Origin: Plakobranchus ocellatus
Lineage: Eukaryota > Mollusca > Gastropoda > Plakobranchidae
Length of the DNA stretch: 32,905 bases
Reading direction: 5' to 3'
NCBI GenBank assembly: GCA_019648995.1
Contig: BLXT01007646.1
Span: forward strand, 2,528,694-2,561,598
Position numbers and translations under genes: made by a program. The notes beneath the pieces were generated by a model, which did not search any database, had not been told where the DNA came from, and worked only from the letters and a program-made list of their open reading frames with translations. Below, one piece after another: positions 1-12,320 of the stretch. Within the stretch, counting starts at the first letter, position 1; each line of letters begins with the position of its first letter.

Positions 1-83
1 TTGGGGGGGGGGGGGGGGGGAGTTATTTTTTTTTTTATTTTATAATTTTTTTTATAGTTAACATCACAATTTCATGTTTACAG
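1..83 (+). other. Intron end at left window edge with poly-G run
   Basis: An 18-base G run (3-20) is followed by T-rich DNA and the acceptor of the first visible exon. The G run at the very edge may be natural or a low-quality assembly end. Confidence 0.7.
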
Positions 84-163
84 GAGAGCCAAGAAGATGA
101 CAGCACAGAAACTTTGAATAATATTGCATCTGTTCAACTAACTCTGCTGGCAAAACTTAGAAA
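84..163 (+). CDS. EVC2: EVC2 exon a (first in window), residues 1-27
   Basis: The acceptor is tttacag|GAGAGC and the donor AA|GTGAGT. It encodes ESQEDDSTETLNNIASVQL and then TLLAKLRK. The frame enters at phase 0 and leaves two bases (AA), which the next exon completes to Lys. It matches human EVC2 around AAQLTHLIQKHER. Earlier exons are expected to the left of the window. Confidence 0.85.
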
Positions 164-3100
164 GTGAGTGAGTTTTTTGCGATGTATTCAATGAAGCAGG
201 CATTATTAAAAGAAAAATGGTGAAGTGAAAGTAGTTAAAGAGATTGGTTTTTATGAACTAGAAAATCGATTTTCCACATGAGCTAAACAAGTCAAGTAAT
301 GCATCAAACATGTAGAATTCCTTCCCAAAACAATTTATTGATTTTTAGACTTAAAAAACAATTTAGGCATTGAGATTCTAAACACTCTAAGCTCCATTTC
401 CACAAAAATGTATCTTAATGTACATTAAGATGTATCTCAATTGCAATTGACAGAAGTTTTTGTGTTAGTAAAAACCATCTGTAGCTTTAAGTTTATGTCT
501 TAAAAATTGCATTTCTTTTCAAAATGAGATAAATCTCTGACCATTGAAGTGGAAGATCCTCTGTGACAAATTTATGGCTTAGGTCAAGCAAAGCTTATCA
601 AGTGTGATACCCATCATGGCAGAACAGATATCAGTTCAAACAATTTTTTTTGTCTTAATTATATTTGATTAGCTTGGTCAGAACACCTTTTTTTGTTGCT
701 GTTGTTTTTTTGTTTTTTTTTTAATTTGGAGGGGAAGAGGTTGTTATGCAGGCTGCAAGATTCACATTGCATATCTTAATGAAAATTTTAAAAAGTCTGT
801 TATATAACAGGGTATCTGAAGATCAAGCTGACGAGTACATAAATCAGGTTCAATCTGATTTAATCAATGTGAAAGACAAGATGAATGAGGATAAAGAATC
901 AAAACAGTTGGAGCTTGCCAAAAAATTGAGTCAAGCCAAGCAAAAAGCTTTGGCAGAAAAAGTAAGTTAGGGCATACAAAGAAAGGTATACCTTCAAAGG
1001 CTGTTGCTTTTCGATGATTTGTCTTTTTTGTTTTGGTTTGTTTTGTTTTATTTGTTTTGTTGTCTTTTTTACTGGTGATGAAATTCTATTTCCGCTTCAA
1101 TTAGATTGCTTCACTTTTCTTTGAAATGTTTTCTTGCTTTAAATGCATTTTAAGGTGATACCCTCAGTTGACTTAAGGCAGAAATGTTTAAGCCTTTTAT
1201 GCTAGAATTCTACAAATCTATCTAGAAATTGCTAGATTTAGTTGAAATTTGCTATTGTAAAAGCTGGTTGATGACCTGCTAGGCAATCATATGGGGAACC
1301 TGAGTACCAAAGTCATGGTGACCTTTCACTCTCTCTCTCTCTCTCTCATCAACTGCTGGCAGCAGTTTGTGTGCTTGGATTAGGTACAGTCTTTAATATT
1401 CTTAATGCCTTTTCACCATCCTCTTCTTCTCCTTCCACCCTGTAAAGTACCTTGCCTGATTATTTTAGACAGTCAGCAACACTGATTTCCATTCTGTAAG
1501 CTCATGTTCTGTCAACGAGCATGTTTGTATCGAGATTGATGTCTCCTCTTTCCCTATTCAGTCAAGACACAGGATTTAGCTCCTCTTTCTTCTGCTTTTC
1601 CTTCTTTTTTTTCTCCATGCCAGTGCTGATGCCTCTTTTTCCTTCCCTTTTTCTCCAAGCCCACATTCATGAAGCACACACCTACATGCAAAAAATTAAA
1701 CTTGTCTTGCATTTATTCGTCCCTATGGTGCATTAATAATAATTTAATTAGAAGTATATGAAGGACTACAAAAAAAATGTAAAATGTAGGAATCAAAGGA
1801 TGCATAGGCAACTGAAGATTAAAAGAAAGTAAAGAAAGAAAACAGGTGCCAAGCAGTAGCATTGTTTACAAAATAATTCAACTATGTTAAAAGATAAAAA
1901 AATCTTTATTGAATTTTTCTGCTTCGTTGCATAACTCTTAATAAAAAAAAAATAAAACAAAACAAAAAAAACCTGAATTTGTTTTTCTTTATTATTTCTT
2001 TTTCTTTTTGCTCATGCATTTTCAAATTCTTCTAGATTTGAAATATTTATTTTGATAATCTACTTCCTATTTCTCCTTCTATCATTTAAAGATGAATTTC
2101 TTTTAATGAAATGATAACAACTGGGCATTGTTGTTTTCAATCATTTCTTTTTATTCCTCTTGCTTTTGTAATGATCTACTAATTTTTAAGAAAACTTTAC
2201 CTGACTTGGGCCAGTCCTTTTTAATTGCTTCATTTGTCTTCACATTTTTTCAGATGAACCAGCATGCATCTGAATTAAACAAGTTTGTTTCAAGTAATAA
2301 GGCGCTACAATCAGATGGGCCTGTTGGTAATGCTCTTTTTTTTTCTTTGTATAGTATTAGTAGCTAAATTGATACAAAATACAATCATTCATATATTTTA
2401 GAAAATGAATAATATGTGAATGTTCCTCTGCATGACCGACTATCAGTTGACAGATATCCTAGGCTTTGACTTTAAAAAATGTATTGATTGAGAGGTTTTT
2501 TCACTTTCCATTTTTTTTAGCTATCCTGCAAACTTATATTTCAAATGTTGGTGCATGATTAGTGGTCTTTCTTCAACCTCTGAAGACACTCTTAAAATTG
2601 TATAACCCCCTATCTATGTGATTTAAGAGTAGTGCAAATGAATTGCATTTTTAAAATAATTGATATAATCTGAAGCTGCATTAAAATTCTGATTTTTTTT
2701 TTTGTTGTTGCTCTCTCTATTTACAGGATATGCAAAGCAGTAAAAAAAATAAAAAGTTTGTTCACTGCTGCAGCACATGACATGAACATTGCAGGGAAAT
2801 TAAAGATACTAATTTTTATCATTTTATTTCAAAAAACTTTTTTAACAAAGCCGTAAAGTACATAAAAAAAAATAGTTATATCTCATACTTGAATAAAAAA
2901 TAGTCTAAAAATCATTCATGTTCAATGGAAGTTCTAAGCATAATATTTTAAGATGATCCAACAAGAAAGTTGGCTGAGATCTATTGTCTGAAAGAAAAAT
3001 GTCTGGTATAGAATCAAGATTTTAAAGATGACCAAATAGGAGATATGGTAAGAATGTTTTGAGCACTGCAAGGTTTGTATTTTATATATTGAATTGTTTT

Positions 3101-6100
3101 TTTATTGCTATGTTCAGATGAAGCGGACAATATTTGATTTCAGTTTAACATCCAGGGAAGGATTTCTCCAAGATGATTTAAAGCCTCATTTCCATCAGTT
3201 GATGCCACAAAATTTTTGTCTGACTTCAAGATAGTAAAAAGAATATGACATTAAATGTTTATTCTAAAGGTCAACATTTTGAACTTCAAATGGAATAGAT
3301 CAAATGAACTGTAAAGGTTTCAAAATTTAATAATCTCTACCAAAACTCAGTTGTAGCAATATGTGTTATTTTTTCACTCCTTTTGCTCAGACCCTTTATC
3401 ATATGTGGACGGCTTAGTATCCTTGAAGTCTCATCAGCGTATTGAATTATGTGCTCTAGAGAATGAGCTAGATGAGTCCCATGCACATGAACTTGAGTCT
3501 GTGAGGCAGCAAGGTGTGCAAAAAGCTAAGGATGAACTGGAAACTCTGGAGAGGGCCTTGATTGAAAAGGTCAAGACAGAGGGTGAGTCAGAATTGTTAC
3601 AGTTTTCTTGATGTTTAGAATAAGACATGAGCCTCCCCCCCCCAAAAAAAAAAAATAATAATAATAATAATAATAACATTTTGATTATTCCTGGACTATC
3701 ACTAAAGATGTAGAACAAATCACAGATAGCTCGAATAAGCATCAACCAATATTCATACATTACTCTATGAAAAGGAAAGGATAAAAAGCGCAGTGAAGTG
3801 AGCCACATAATATGAACAAAATGTCCAGGCGAACCAGGAACAGAGAAATTATATTGATAGACATTCAGTCTTGTCAGCTAGTTTGCGATTTTTTCTTGCC
3901 ACCTTTGCTTTTGCTTATCTTTAGATATCTGTCATCCAATTCTTGGTAGGTGGATACAGTAAAGTATCTTCAGAAGTTGGACAGTTGGAGAATATTGCAA
4001 AAATTGGACCCATCCATATAAAATGATCCTCAACAGAAATTGCTGGATAGGATAAAAAGGCAAAACATTCAAAAACTATTGAAGATAATTTCAAAAAAGG
4101 ACATTTTTCAATGTTAAAAATCTGCAAGTATTTTTATTTCAGGAACTATGGTCTATTATTTCCGTGGGTACTTGCTGACACTTCTCATTTTGAGATACAA
4201 TGAGAAAACTGAAGGCAAAAAAGAGATGTTGGCTTCAATGTAAAAATAACTGAGAAAAAAGAAAATGGAATGACATGATTGAAAAAAGGCATACAACAGC
4301 TCCTAATGATAGCAAAGAATGTATTTAATAAATTTTGGAAGTCCTTTTGAAGTTGACATGTCATGCACTACAGCTGCATTCCTCTGAAATCATTTAATTC
4401 ATAATCTTACATAACAAGAGCTAGAGAGAGGAGAAAGAGAATTTCTCTTATGCATTAACAAAAGTAAAAAGGTATCAGGAACAAATATTTAAAAAAAAAA
4501 GATTTAAAAAACAATGAATTTTTTTTCTTAAGAATCAAAAACTCACGCTTATTTCATCTAATTATTGTGAACAAAATTCTCTATGCACACAAAATTATTC
4601 CAAGGTTTGTCTGATCATGTTGTGGACAAAATTCTGGCTGATCATAAAAAAATGATGAATGAGATGGCAGAGCGGCAGTTGGTGAGGAGGCAGAACCAAG
4701 ATGCAAGGCTGAAGGTAAATAATTTTTGTGCCTCTTAAAATTGCATCACAATAAATTTTGTATTTGAATTTTAAAAAGTAATTGTTACATGAACACTGGT
4801 TGCAAACTGGAGCACACTGAGGCAGAACAGTATTCACTAGATCCATGCATACAGTAAATAGAGTTTAGAAACAACCAGAAAAATACATATAATATGTGGT
4901 TATTATATCACTGAGCTTTTTCAACCCACTCACTTAATAAATTATACTTGCATAGAGTAAAGGTTGAGTAAAGACTCTTAAAACTTTCTAGTTTGACTTA
5001 CTGCAAAAGGATAATCCCTTGTGAGAGTCTGCAAGCAAGTGCCATAGTTAAACTATATCACTGTTTTCGGAATTTAGAACTTTTATTAATTTTAAGTTTT
5101 TGTTTGCAGTAGTTGAAATTTTAAAAAGTATATTATAACTGTATTTGAAACTTTTTCTTTTTCTTTTTTAGGATGAATTAGCCCGTAGGAAAAGAGAGTG
5201 GGAGAACAGGAGAATTATAGAAAAAAAAGAGCAGCAGGGTCTTCGAGAACATGAGGGTGAGGTTGTTGAGTAAGTAATAATCTACATAGTGAGTTTTTTA
5301 AAAATCGCAAAACTGTACTTGCAAATTAGTAAGATAATATGGTAAAAGAAAACAACCACCAACTCAAACTTATCAAAACAAATGAAACAACGTAGAGTAT
5401 AAGTAAAAACGTTTCGCCATAAGGCTTTATCAGAAAAAAAAATGACTAACTATAAAAAATAAGATAATATGGGTAAATCTAATTTATTCTTTTTGTTTCA
5501 TGCATTCATTTCTGAAAATAATTCTTGTTTAACTCAATTGCTTGTTTTAATTTCTGCTTCAGTTTTTTTGTTTTTTTTTAAATGATAGATTTATGTATAT
5601 AGCACCTTGTCTATCTCTTATGAAACATCAGCACATATTATTTGTTAATAAAGCTTCTGCTTTTATGAAATAAGCTCTTCTTGTAAGACAGACCAACAAC
5701 AGATATCAGTTAGCAACAGTAGAATTCAGAGGTCTCTCACCTATGAATTGGTCAGCAAAGACAAAAAAAAATTATAACCCCTTCTGCACATTAAACATTA
5801 TTATTTTGTAAATTCCCTGCTAAGAGAGATGTCTATTTTTAAATCTACTCTTCACTTTGTCCATGAAGTGAAAACCTACAAGTAACTACTTTTTCTGATC
5901 CTACGCAATCTTTAAAACATCTTTAGTCATTATTCATGAACTTGAGAGATGGGAGGGGTATTAATTATCCTTTATTGGTTTTTCTCCCAGATGCTTTGTT
6001 AGGTGAATTTTAAACAGTTGAATATATATAAATGCTTAACCTATTGTTTAATCTTTATACTGTCAATGCAATCTTCTCTTAAGAAGCCTTTACAGTCCAA

Positions 6101-9100
6101 GATATATCTAATACTGATAGTCATGATCATTTCTTATAATTCACAAGATGCCTTTGGAGCACAAAATGTTTTATGCTTATCTTGCTTAATTTTTTTTTCT
6201 TTAACAAATGAAGTAATATAAACAATTTTTTTGTGTTTAACTATCCACAGAAATTTGGTTACCGTTTTTTTTTTTATTGTTTGAAAAATAAATAAACTAT
6301 TTGCCACATCCAAGTTTCAATTTTAAAAAGATCATAACCTTTTCAAACTCAAGAGTTTGGGGAAAAAATGCATTTTTTTAAAAAACTGTCAAAGCTGTAT
6401 CTTCGTACTATGCAAGTGGTGGCTACCATACAAGATGTTAATGGTCAAATCCCCAATTTATGCCAACAAATTTAATCTGCTCTCCTTGGGGGTTTAGTCA
6501 TACCTCAATACTTGTTGAAAGAAAAAAAAAGCAAACGTAGCAATGCCCCAAATCAAAACCATATTCATGGTCATGCTATCTCAGAAATACCTGAATCATG
6601 CCCTCTGATATTATGATTGCAAATTCAGCTGATCACAAATTATTTTTAGCTTAATTAACTCGAAAAATAAAACAAGCAAAGGCTCAACTCAATATAACAT
6701 TGAATTAAGTACGATGAAGTAGTTTACAGAATGTGAAGAAAAGAAAATTTAGTAAGTAAATTTCACCCCAAGTTAAAGAAATTTGGTTGAAGCAATTTTG
6801 ATTAATGTTGATTTTGTATGAAGATATAAATATTTAAACTTAGGTTAAACATTAAAATTTCTTGAAAAAGAAAATCAAAACTTGAATTTTTTAACATACA
6901 TCTGATAAGGATTGATCCTAAGAGAATAATGTGGAGACATGCATCCATTTAATGATTTATTTCCCTCTGTAAATGCATTCCATCTGCAAATTCTTAATAT
7001 TTTAAAGTATGCCTGCTGAAGTAGTACGATGTGATGCAATTTGAATTCTCAGATTATTTTCTATCATCTTTGCAAAAGGTTTAATATTCTTGCCACTTAA
7101 GGTAAATTTTTTTTTATGATACTAGCAAGCTATTGAGCAGTCAAGTGGCTCTGTCAGAGCAAGAGCGGGATAGAATTCTCAGGGAGCATGAAAAGCAGAT
7201 GGTCATGTTTGAAAACAGGTATGTATACTCAGCATTAGAGCTTTGGCAAAAGAAATTAAAAGTTTGCTTAAGCTCAAATTTGAACTTCACCTCCATAAAA
7301 ATTGTTTGGGAAAGAGATTGTTTTTAAAAAATTCTGAAAGAATTTGATGTGTTTTGTTTTACTATGATATTCTTGAATATTTTATTTGATATATTTGTTT
7401 TAGTTTCTCATGATATTATTAGGTAAGGTAGACTCACTACCTTATTTATTGTTTATTGTTTGATATTATGACATAATGAGATATAGCAAATGACAGGCAA
7501 GTTGATTAGGATTTTATAGAGCTTCACAAACTTAACTTAAGTCATATTTGTTCATTTTCTTAATCAATTTCAATTTAAAGCTTTATTTTTAGTTTCTGAG
7601 ACTTAGCAGCTTTTATCCTTAATCTTTTGTTCAGCCTTACCTTGAATAAGCTCCGTCAAAAACAAATGCTTGAGGAGAAAATTTCTCAGAGAAGAGCTCG
7701 GCAAAGAGAAGATCTCCAACAGAAGCAAAATGCTGAGCTCCTTGTAAGTAACTGTTTAGGGATTAAAATGTATGGTAAGTAATAGGCTACATTATTTTTT
7801 TTAATTTTTATTGTGAGGCGATGAGTGCCAAGTATACATTTCCATAAAGTCTTCTTTTTTTAGGTCAATCAATAGATGTGCAAAGCCTATTTTTTTACTG
7901 CGTAAACAGGATGTTAAAAAATATCTGAAAAGCCAAAAGCTTTCCTTAAAAGTAAAACCACAAAATTATTTGTATACATAGGATTTAATAGGTTGTTGGT
8001 TTTCGTATATAGCCAGTCAACAACAAGGTGATCTCAGGCTCTCAGGCCCTTTGTCAGATTAAAGCGGTGGTGGCTGGGCTCAAATCTGTGACAGAAGGGT
8101 CCCTGCAGATCTCAGGGTGGATTCACTATAGGATTTGATATTCAGCTTTGCATTTATGTATTTCCCAGACTTAAGACTAAAACTTTATGTATGGTTCATC
8201 ACTGTAAATTAAATATAAAAAATGGCCAAAAGCTGATTTTTCAAGAAGATGCTCAAGGCTTATGTTTGTTTTCTGCCTTATCAGTTAGCAGTCATAATAG
8301 GCCTAAATCAGTTCACAGCATTTTTAAAACCAGCAACCAATCAATCAATCAACCATCATATCTTATTACACTTGAGCTGGTTTTTATTAATGAATTATGT
8401 GTTAAAGTGACAAGGTGTATTCAAAACCCCAAATTTGATGATGAATGCATTTTTGAAAAATTCATGAAATTTAGTTTTTAAAACACTTTGAAACTTTCAT
8501 TCCTTTATATCAGAAACAAAGGAAATATGCAGAAAACAATGGAGAAGAAGATGATGAACACACCTACAAAAAGGAAATTCTTCTTCTAAAAAAACATGCA
8601 GAGCAGAGAATAACTGCAATGCAAGCTGTTGATTTTGATATGGAGGCTCAACTTGAGGAGGTAAATGTACTTCAATTCATTTTTTTTTTTGGCATTTTAT
8701 ATTCTGAATGAAATTGAGCATATAAATATATACTTTGTATTTTTGTCAGGTCTTTTTAAGTTTGTAAGACAAATTAAGTGGATGTAAATTCAATTTCAGG
8801 TTTGAATGTGATGCTTTTAGCAAAGCTTTATATCTATTGTGTGGAGAAAACCATTTACAAAAATAGGGATCAAATATGCCATCAGATCTGCCAACTTTCC
8901 ATTTCCCTGGTGAAGCCCATAAATTGCATTATAGGTATTGATATGTCACAGTGCCACTTGTTCCTGTGGTTGTAACTTGAAAAGAGTGATTGCGCCTCAG
9001 ATTTAGAGTGTGGCCTTTTTTATGCTCACAATAATCTGATGGTAGGGATGCAGAAACCATCAATCTGCTTCCAAGGGGCCTTTCTAGTTGTTTTTTATTC

Positions 9101-11458
9101 TATGTTGGCTTTCCTTTCCATGATGCCGAACATGAGAATATACCATGTAATTGTTGCATATGAGAAGGGGTGACATAGTAGATCTATAATATAACCAATG
9201 GCAGCATAAGCATGTGGTCACAATCCACAATTAAGGGCTGTTAGAGTTCTACCCCCGATTATTGACATGCATTTTAGACATTTGTATGTAACTTTAGAGG
9301 AATGTGTGTGTGATGAGGGAAAAGGTGTAAGGAGGAGGTCAGGCTGACCGATAGTTTGTGATCGTTTTTCGTTCAGCAGGCCAATGAGTACATAAAGTTC
9401 ATGCAAAAATTGTCTATAGAAGTGATATCCCTTGTGCAGTTCCAAGAAAAGTCGGCATTGCTAAATTTAATGTCGAATATGATAAGAAAACTGAGTATAA
9501 AAAAAAAAAACAGAGATAGTGAATTCATTCCACACAAACAATTAGTCTTTCAAAAATAAATCTACATGATGAGGCAACTGAAGGATTTAAAATGAGAGAT
9601 TCTTAAACTGTTATACCTCACATGTCAGCTCTAGAGCTAGATCTAGATTCTATGTTTCATTGGTAAATTTTGGTTTTCAGCAAACAGTGGAAAGGCAGGG
9701 ATAATAAAAATAGAATGTACTCTTTGTGGAAAAGTATATTTGTCAAGCTAGCCATTATTCAGATATGTTTTGATAGGCCTGCAACTGGGCTTCTATGTAC
9801 AGATTCTATTTTAGACATTCTTTAACTCTTAAACCGTTAAGTTCTTTTCCTCACACAAAGAAATCAGATAGGATGTGTAGTTCAAAACGTAAAGGAACTA
9901 TTCCCAGGGCAAATAAAGTAGTTTCAGGATAATTTGGTCAGTCTAAAAATAGTAAAATTCAAAACAATTTAACAGAAACTGAACAAACCCATTTGGACGC
10001 TGGCGGCGTCCAGTACCATGAATCTTACTAACTGTCAAACACTCGTCCAGCACCAGTTTATGAGTTAGTCTTCACTGAGTTTCAAATTAGATTTAGACCA
10101 TAGACCTTTGCAAGATTGCTGCCAAGGATTATTATTTGTAAGCCTAAAGGAAAATCAAATTGTTGAGTAGGTAACCCAAAAAATAAAATGTTTTTTCATA
10201 GACATTCGAAAAAGAAAATGTCAAGTTTGAGTGGTTTCATCCGTCCATTTCAACCCTTGAAAGATGTAGAAGTTAAAAAGTATACAAATACTGCACTCTC
10301 AGAAACTTTAGAGGAATGTGTGACAATTTTTGAAAGCATATGATAAAATGTATATTGGAATCATGCCAGAAAAAATGAGGCCTTAGTGTGCTCACTTTGA
10401 CTGCAAAATGAAATGTCACTTTGTTTTTGTTTTTTTTTTTCATATCAATAACCCATCTTTGCAAAGAGTTTATATACCACCACAATCTAGATTAAATGGC
10501 TTTTTTTATTTATTAGGCTTATGAAATGGATCATAATTGAGATTTTGTACACTTTTTGAATATTGAGGTGCACCTTAAAAAAAATTCCTTGGCATCTAGG
10601 CCCAAAGCCTGCCAGTCTTATAAACTAAGTAAGTGGTGATATTATTGGGCTTTTGGCTGTGTGTAGGGAGATACTTTTTTGCATCTTAAATAGGCCATCC
10701 ACACAGCAATTTTGCTTGCAATCTTTGCATGTCCTGGTATTTTCTAGCACGAATGCAAGAATGCTCAGTCAGGCAAAAAAATCAAGGTTTAAAAATTTAA
10801 GCATTAATTCTAGTGCGGTTTGATACCAAATATTTATATAAAAAGTAGTAGAAGTCAGTATTAAAAAAAAATTAAATAACGCTCCAAACTTTCACTACAC
10901 TAGAGCTGTAGCACATAACTGACAAACAGGAAGTGTGAAGCAGGCATAGGCTTTGAAAGTTAGCGCGTTTTTTTAAATCTTGTAATCTTTGCTAGAGTCT
11001 GGCCGTCATCGTTGATCTAGGCTCCTGCTGGATCGTGCTTGGCCTCGATTCTATCTAGTTTGCGTGACAAAAAAAGAGGCGACAATTTTCAACACTATAC
11101 ATAAATTTGAAGAATTTTCCAGATTGTTNNNNNNNNNNNNNTTTTTTAAATTACCATTTGATCTGAGAACTGAGCTCCCTACAACTGGATTTTTAAATAT
11201 TGATTACAGTTTTATCACTTTTGAACCATGTCGTACTAATCAAAAGATAGGTGCTAGGGTTCATTGAAATCTATTGGTCTCCAGAATGTCTGTGGGAAAT
11301 CAAAAGTCGAAATTAAAGAAACATGGTAATCTTTAAAACATTAGAAAAACTTTTGATGTGGGTGCAAATTCAGAATCATTTTTCGAAAGAAGCAACAACA
11401 TGTGAAGTTAATTCCATAAAGAGCTAACATAAAAAATAAATAAAAACTTTTTCTTATG

Positions 11459-11502
<44 letters not shown>

Positions 11503-11755
11503 TTGTCTTTTCATTATCCAAAAATAAAAGTGTAATTGACTGTAAAATTTGTAACAATCTATATTTTATAACAGTTTTTTACACAAGTAGAATTACATGT
11601 ATATTAAGTTTTTGTTTTGTGTATAATTGTTGTAATTTTAATGAAAAATATAAAGACACCTGAATATTTTAATGTTTAAGCATACATTCCTTTAAAATAA
11701 AGATTAATATTCATAATCATCATTATTTTTATTCTTATTATTACTATTATTGTTG

Positions 11756-11838
<83 letters not shown>

Positions 11839-12284
11839 GCCTACAAAAACATAATCAAACCCCCTCTCAAAATATGCATCCTGTTTTGTATATATACAAA
11901 AGCCATAGATGAATCAATAGCCATAGATGAATTTGTTATGCGTTTAATGTGGTTTTTTTCCAGGTCCGTGTTGAAATGGCCAAGGAAAGAGCATTAATCC
12001 TAAAAGATAAAGAAGAGAGACTTGGTGCTCTTATTGCATCTTTGCAAATGGACAAAGCAAGAGAGGTAACAAGCAATGCTTTTTTTCATATTGCCATTGA
12101 TAGTTGAATAAGTTCAAGAAAGCCAAGTTTTCTTTTTTTTTTTTTCTTGTTTTTGTTTTTGGTTCTTTTTTTTTGGCAACACTAAGGGTTTTTGTGTTTC
12201 TGCTTAATTACATGCGCTCGTAACATGTGAGTTATTCTTTCAATTACCACTTTTTATATGTGTGCAGATAAAGAAAACAAATAT

Positions 12285-12320
<36 letters not shown>

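Larger units (their letters stand above)
8661..11963 (+). other. Intron i (3.3 kb, longest)
   Basis: It contains a 19-base direct repeat (9290-9308 and 10304-10322), a GC-rich hairpin (9995-10011), an assembly gap (11129-11141), CT and TTA microsatellites and an 18-base tandem duplication (11901-11932). No coding segment is recognised. Confidence 0.78.

Noticed and set aside
1521..1736. 71-codon plus-strand open frame, hydrophobic
   Set aside because: It lies in a pyrimidine-rich stretch of intron b; the Phe/Ser/Leu content follows from T/C composition and no motif is seen.
7126..7140. Alternative acceptors at 7128-7129 and 7139-7140 for exon g
   Set aside because: The first gives an in-frame TGA; the second changes phase and breaks the joined frame, while 7126 keeps frame and the match to EVC2.
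8060..8090. tRNA gene or clear tRNA-derived SINE
   Set aside because: Only a weak B-box-like string; no A box at the right distance and no cloverleaf.
8191..8481. 96-codon plus-strand open frame in intron h
   Set aside because: No similarity recognised; it lies between two well-supported EVC2 exons and includes an (AATC)n run that inflates its length.
9218..9445. Minus-strand 75-codon frame in intron i
   Set aside because: No motif recognised and no splice or promoter context; treated as chance.
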